From NCBI GenBank assembly GCA_002389785.1, contig DGQS01000206.1, forward strand, positions 1 to 19,019: a stretch of DNA of 19,019 nucleotides. The letters are read 5' to 3'. A program made the translations under genes and the position numbers. This document shows positions 16,603 through 19,019 of this stretch, piece by piece; positions within the stretch are counted from its first letter, which is position 1; every line of letters begins with the position of its first letter. This DNA is from Bacteroidetes bacterium UBA4408. GTDB taxonomy: Bacteria; Bacteroidota; Bacteroidia; UBA4408. A model generated the notes under the pieces. That model was given only the letters and a program-made list of their open reading frames with translations. It did no database searches and was not told the origin of the DNA.

Positions 16603-17625
16603 ATGGCAAAAACTAAAGCAAAAGCTAAGGTTAAAACCGTAGTTAAAAATAAAGCCAAGGCAACTTCTTCTAAAACAGCTGCAAAAAAAGTAGCACCTGC
16701 CAAAAAATCACCGGCTAAGAAAAGTGCAACACCTGCTAAAACCGCAAAAAAAGCTGCACCTGCAAAGAAGGCGGCACCGGCAAAAAAGGCTATTCCTGCG
16801 AAAGCAAAAAAGCAAGTGCCCTCTAAAAAAGCTGCGCAACCTGCAAAATCAGTTGTGAAACCAATTCCTAAGAAAAAGGAAGTGGTAACAAAATTAAGTA
16901 AACAAAAAGCAGAGCCGGTAAAAAAGGTAGTGGCTTCGACTGCAAAACAAAAAGATAAGTCCGTTAAAAAGGAAACTGTAGCTGATAAGTTGCAGCCTAA
17001 AAAGACAGCGAAAGTAGATAAGGGAGAAGAAGTAAAAAAGGCAAAGTTTGATTTCCCTAAAAAAAGAGCAGGACGAAAACCTAAAAATAAAAATGGCGAC
17101 GAAGATGATGGATTTGAATTGTTGGAAGTTCCTAAACTTGACCCTATCGCTAAAAAGGCTCCAAAGAAAAAATTTATTATACCCGTTAATCCCGTTGTGT
17201 ATGTAAATCCGCTTGCAAAGCAGGTTGCAACACCTAAGAACATGGGTACTTACCGCAAATTTGAAATTGAGTTTCCAATTCATGCATCACCTTACATCAT
17301 TTATAGTTTTATCAGCACACCTGCAGGATTATCTGAATGGTTTGCCGAAAATGTGAATGTGCGCAATGATGAATATACTTTTTTGTGGGATGGCAGTCAA
17401 CAAACAGCTACGTTATTATCAAAAAAGGAAAACACGTTTATAAAATTCCGTTGGAATGATGAACCAGATTTTACTTTTTTTGAGTTCCGAATAGTTGTTG
17501 ACGAAATTACTCAGGATGTTGCATTTTGGGTAACTGATTTTGCCGAAGATGAGAAATCACAGGAAGCTTCTGAAATGCTTTGGCACAGCCAAATTGATGC
17601 ACTCATTCATGCCATGGGAGCGTAA
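16603..17625 (+). CDS. Fusion protein: histone-H1-like Lys/Ala/Pro-rich tail + START-like domain
   Basis: 340 residues in one uninterrupted frame. Residues 1-140 are strongly basic, with 47 lysines, and built from PAKKA-type units (APAKKSPAKK, KKAAPAKKAAPAKKA), like the tails of bacterial histone-H1-like proteins. Residues 152-163 (PKKRAGRKPKNK) resemble an AT-hook, and an acidic patch GDEDDGFE follows at 165-172. Residues 214-340 (from MGTYRKFEIEF through STPAGLSEWFAENV to WHSQIDALIHAMGA) match the roughly 127-aa START-like/AHSA1-type domain that in many Bacteroidota is a free-standing protein. M214 could be the ancestral or an alternative start. Function is unknown; DNA binding by the tail is inferred from composition, and the START-like fold usually holds a hydrophobic ligand. 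It is followed 53 bases later by an LptF/G-type gene, which suggests co-transcription. Confidence 0.88.
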   Translation: MAKTKAKAKVKTVVKNKAKATSSKTAAKKVAPAKKSPAKKSATPAKTAKKAAPAKKAAPAKKAIPAKAKKQVPSKKAAQPAKSVVKPIPKKKEVVTKLSKQKAEPVKKVVASTAKQKDKSVKKETVADKLQPKKTAKVDKGEEVKKAKFDFPKKRAGRKPKNKNGDEDDGFELLEVPKLDPIAKKAPKKKFIIPVNPVVYVNPLAKQVATPKNMGTYRKFEIEFPIHASPYIIYSFISTPAGLSEWFAENVNVRNDEYTFLWDGSQQTATLLSKKENTFIKFRWNDEPDFTFFEFRIVVDEITQDVAFWVTDFAEDEKSQEASEMLWHSQIDALIHAMGA

Positions 17626-17678
17626 CTATCGATTTCATTTTTTTCTTTTGAACTCATATTAGTTTCATAAGCTTTGCT

Positions 17679-19019
17679 TTGAAAAGTCTTCACAAGTACA
17701 TTCTTACATCCTATTTAGGGCCCTTTGTAGCTACATTTTTTGTGGTGCTCTTTATGCTGCTCATGCAATTTGTGTGGAAATACATTGACGATTTAGTTGG
17801 TAAAGGGCTCGAATGGTATGTGATTGCCCAATTGATGTTTTATGCAGCAGCCACCTTTATTCCTTTGGCTTTGCCGCTTGCGATATTAATTTCGAGCATC
17901 ATGACCTTTGGTAATTTGGCCGAACATTATGAATTGGCAGCCTTGAAATCAGCCGGTATCTCCTTGCAAAAAATTATGCAACCATTAGTATTTGCTACTA
18001 TCGGCATCAGTATAACAGCATTTGTATTTTCAAATTACATGCTTCCCATTGTGAATTTAAAAATGGGTTCCTTGCTATACGACATCCGCCAAAGTAAGCC
18101 TGCTCTGGATTTAAAGCCCGGTATTTTTTATAAAGACATTGATAATTATGTCATACGAATTCAAGACAAAAGTAAAGATGGGAAATACTTGTACAATATG
18201 ATGATTTATGACCATACGTCACACCGTGGTGCAAGTAAGGTGATTATTGCACAAAAAGGACAAATGCAAGTTTCAAACGATAAAAAAAACTTGTTGTTGA
18301 CTTTGTACAATGGTAAAACTTACGAAGAAATTTTTGACGATAAATCGAACAGTATTCGAAAGTCATTTTTGAGAAGTGTATTTGAAAAACAAGTGATTCG
18401 TTTTGATTTATCTTCGTTTGGATTTGAACGCACGAATGAGGAATTATTCAGGGATAATTATCAAATGATGAATGTAAAGCAACTTTCGCAACAAGTTGAT
18501 ACCATGCGCCTAATTGGCAAACAACGTGATGATGCATTTGTTGAAAATTTTTCTGCATTTGTGGTTCACCCGAATTCAAAAATTGGTCATTCAAAATTTC
18601 ATCCTAACAGCAGCGGCAATTATTTGAAGGGATTAAGTAAAGCAGAGCAGGAGCGAGTGTTGGAAGCAGCACTTGGGAATGCTCGAAATTATAAATCGCA
18701 ATTGACTTCTGTGCTCGATGATTTAGATCATCGGCGTGATAAAACGAATCGTTACTTAATTGAATGGCACAAAAAATTTACCCTTTCGTTTGCTTGTCTT
18801 GTATTGTTTTTTGTGGGTGCACCTTTGGGTGCAATTATTCGTAAAGGCGGTATCGGTATGCCAATGGTGGTTTCGGTTTTGTTTTTTTTGTTTTTCCATG
18901 TAATGAATATTATGGGCGAAAAATTTTCGAAAGAAGGAGTTTTGCCTCCCTACCAGGGAATGTGGCTTGCCTCGATGGTGCTTTTACCAATTGGAATCTT
19001 TTTAACTTCAAAAGCTACC
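17679..19019 (+). CDS. LptF/LptG (YjgP/YjgQ) family permease, cut at the window end
   Basis: 447 codons are visible without a stop. In known systems this family forms the membrane part of the LptB2FG transporter, which extracts lipopolysaccharide from the inner membrane and feeds the periplasmic bridge. The N-terminus has two hydrophobic segments (about 11-30 and 47-74) before the conserved ELAALKSAGISLQKIM segment, a third at about 95-113, a large periplasmic beta-jellyroll-type region, and C-terminal membrane segments starting around FTLSFACLVLFFVGAPLGAI and running to the edge. The start is a TTG at 17679-17681: no ATG lies between the upstream in-frame stop and the first membrane helix, and the next in-frame ATG would delete part of that helix. 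Only the last helix region is missing. LptF and LptG cannot be told apart here. It sits 53 bases after the START-like gene, probably in the same operon. Confidence 0.92.
   Translation, partial: MKSLHKYILTSYLGPFVATFFVVLFMLLMQFVWKYIDDLVGKGLEWYVIAQLMFYAAATFIPLALPLAILISSIMTFGNLAEHYELAALKSAGISLQKIMQPLVFATIGISITAFVFSNYMLPIVNLKMGSLLYDIRQSKPALDLKPGIFYKDIDNYVIRIQDKSKDGKYLYNMMIYDHTSHRGASKVIIAQKGQMQVSNDKKNLLLTLYNGKTYEEIFDDKSNSIRKSFLRSVFEKQVIRFDLSSFGFERTNEELFRDNYQMMNVKQLSQQVDTMRLIGKQRDDAFVENFSAFVVHPNSKIGHSKFHPNSSGNYLKGLSKAEQERVLEAALGNARNYKSQLTSVLDDLDHRRDKTNRYLIEWHKKFTLSFACLVLFFVGAPLGAIIRKGGIGMPMVVSVLFFLFFHVMNIMGEKFSKEGVLPPYQGMWLASMVLLPIGIFLTSKAT

Noticed and set aside
16488..17243. Long minus-strand open frame joined in frame to the membrane methyltransferase, giving a 501-aa Phe/Ala-rich protein
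   Set aside because: It is the antisense image of lysine and alanine codons in the H1-like gene (AAA/GCN give TTT/NGC). Methyltransferase homology begins only at the ATG at 16487, and a promoter region separates the two genes.

Overview
This window comes from a member of the Bacteroidota, order not resolved. The evidence is three exported proteins ending in type IX secretion (T9SS) type A C-terminal sorting domains, upstream boxes of the Bacteroidota type (-7 TAnnTTTG, with -33 TTTG where visible), AT-rich DNA, little Shine-Dalgarno sequence, and a START-like gene followed by an LptF/LptG permease. No phage, transposon, CRISPR or resistance gene was found, so it reads as ordinary chromosome carrying one very large surface-protein gene.

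Layout. Positions 1-781 (-) hold the N-terminal two thirds of the NAD(P) transhydrogenase alpha subunit, cut by the window edge. 925-1908 (-) is a small secreted T9SS protein of unknown function. 2167-2240 (+) is a tRNA-Met with its own promoter and an intrinsic terminator. 2661-12155 (-) is a 3164-residue modular T9SS surface or secreted protein that fills half of the window. A gene-free, AT-rich stretch of about 1 kb (12156-13187) separates it from 13188-14840 (+), a secreted PQQ-glucose-dehydrogenase-like beta-propeller with a T9SS domain. 14987-15736 (+) is a SRAP/HMCES/YedK-type abasic-site protein. 15738-16487 (-) is a membrane methyltransferase of the isoprenylcysteine carboxyl methyltransferase (ICMT/PEMT) type, convergent with SRAP and separated from it by one base. 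16603-17625 (+) is an unusual fusion of a histone-H1-like lysine/alanine/proline tail to a START-like domain. It is followed 53 bases later by an LptF/LptG-type permease (17679 to the window end, partial).

How the genes relate. The three T9SS substrates would be exported by Sec and then by a type IX machine encoded elsewhere. The START-like and LptF/G genes are the only likely operon. The others look like independent housekeeping or single-gene units. The most unusual items are the H1-like/START fusion, the internal higher-order duplication of the PKD-like array in the giant protein, and inverted or direct repeats placed on the predicted promoters of three genes.
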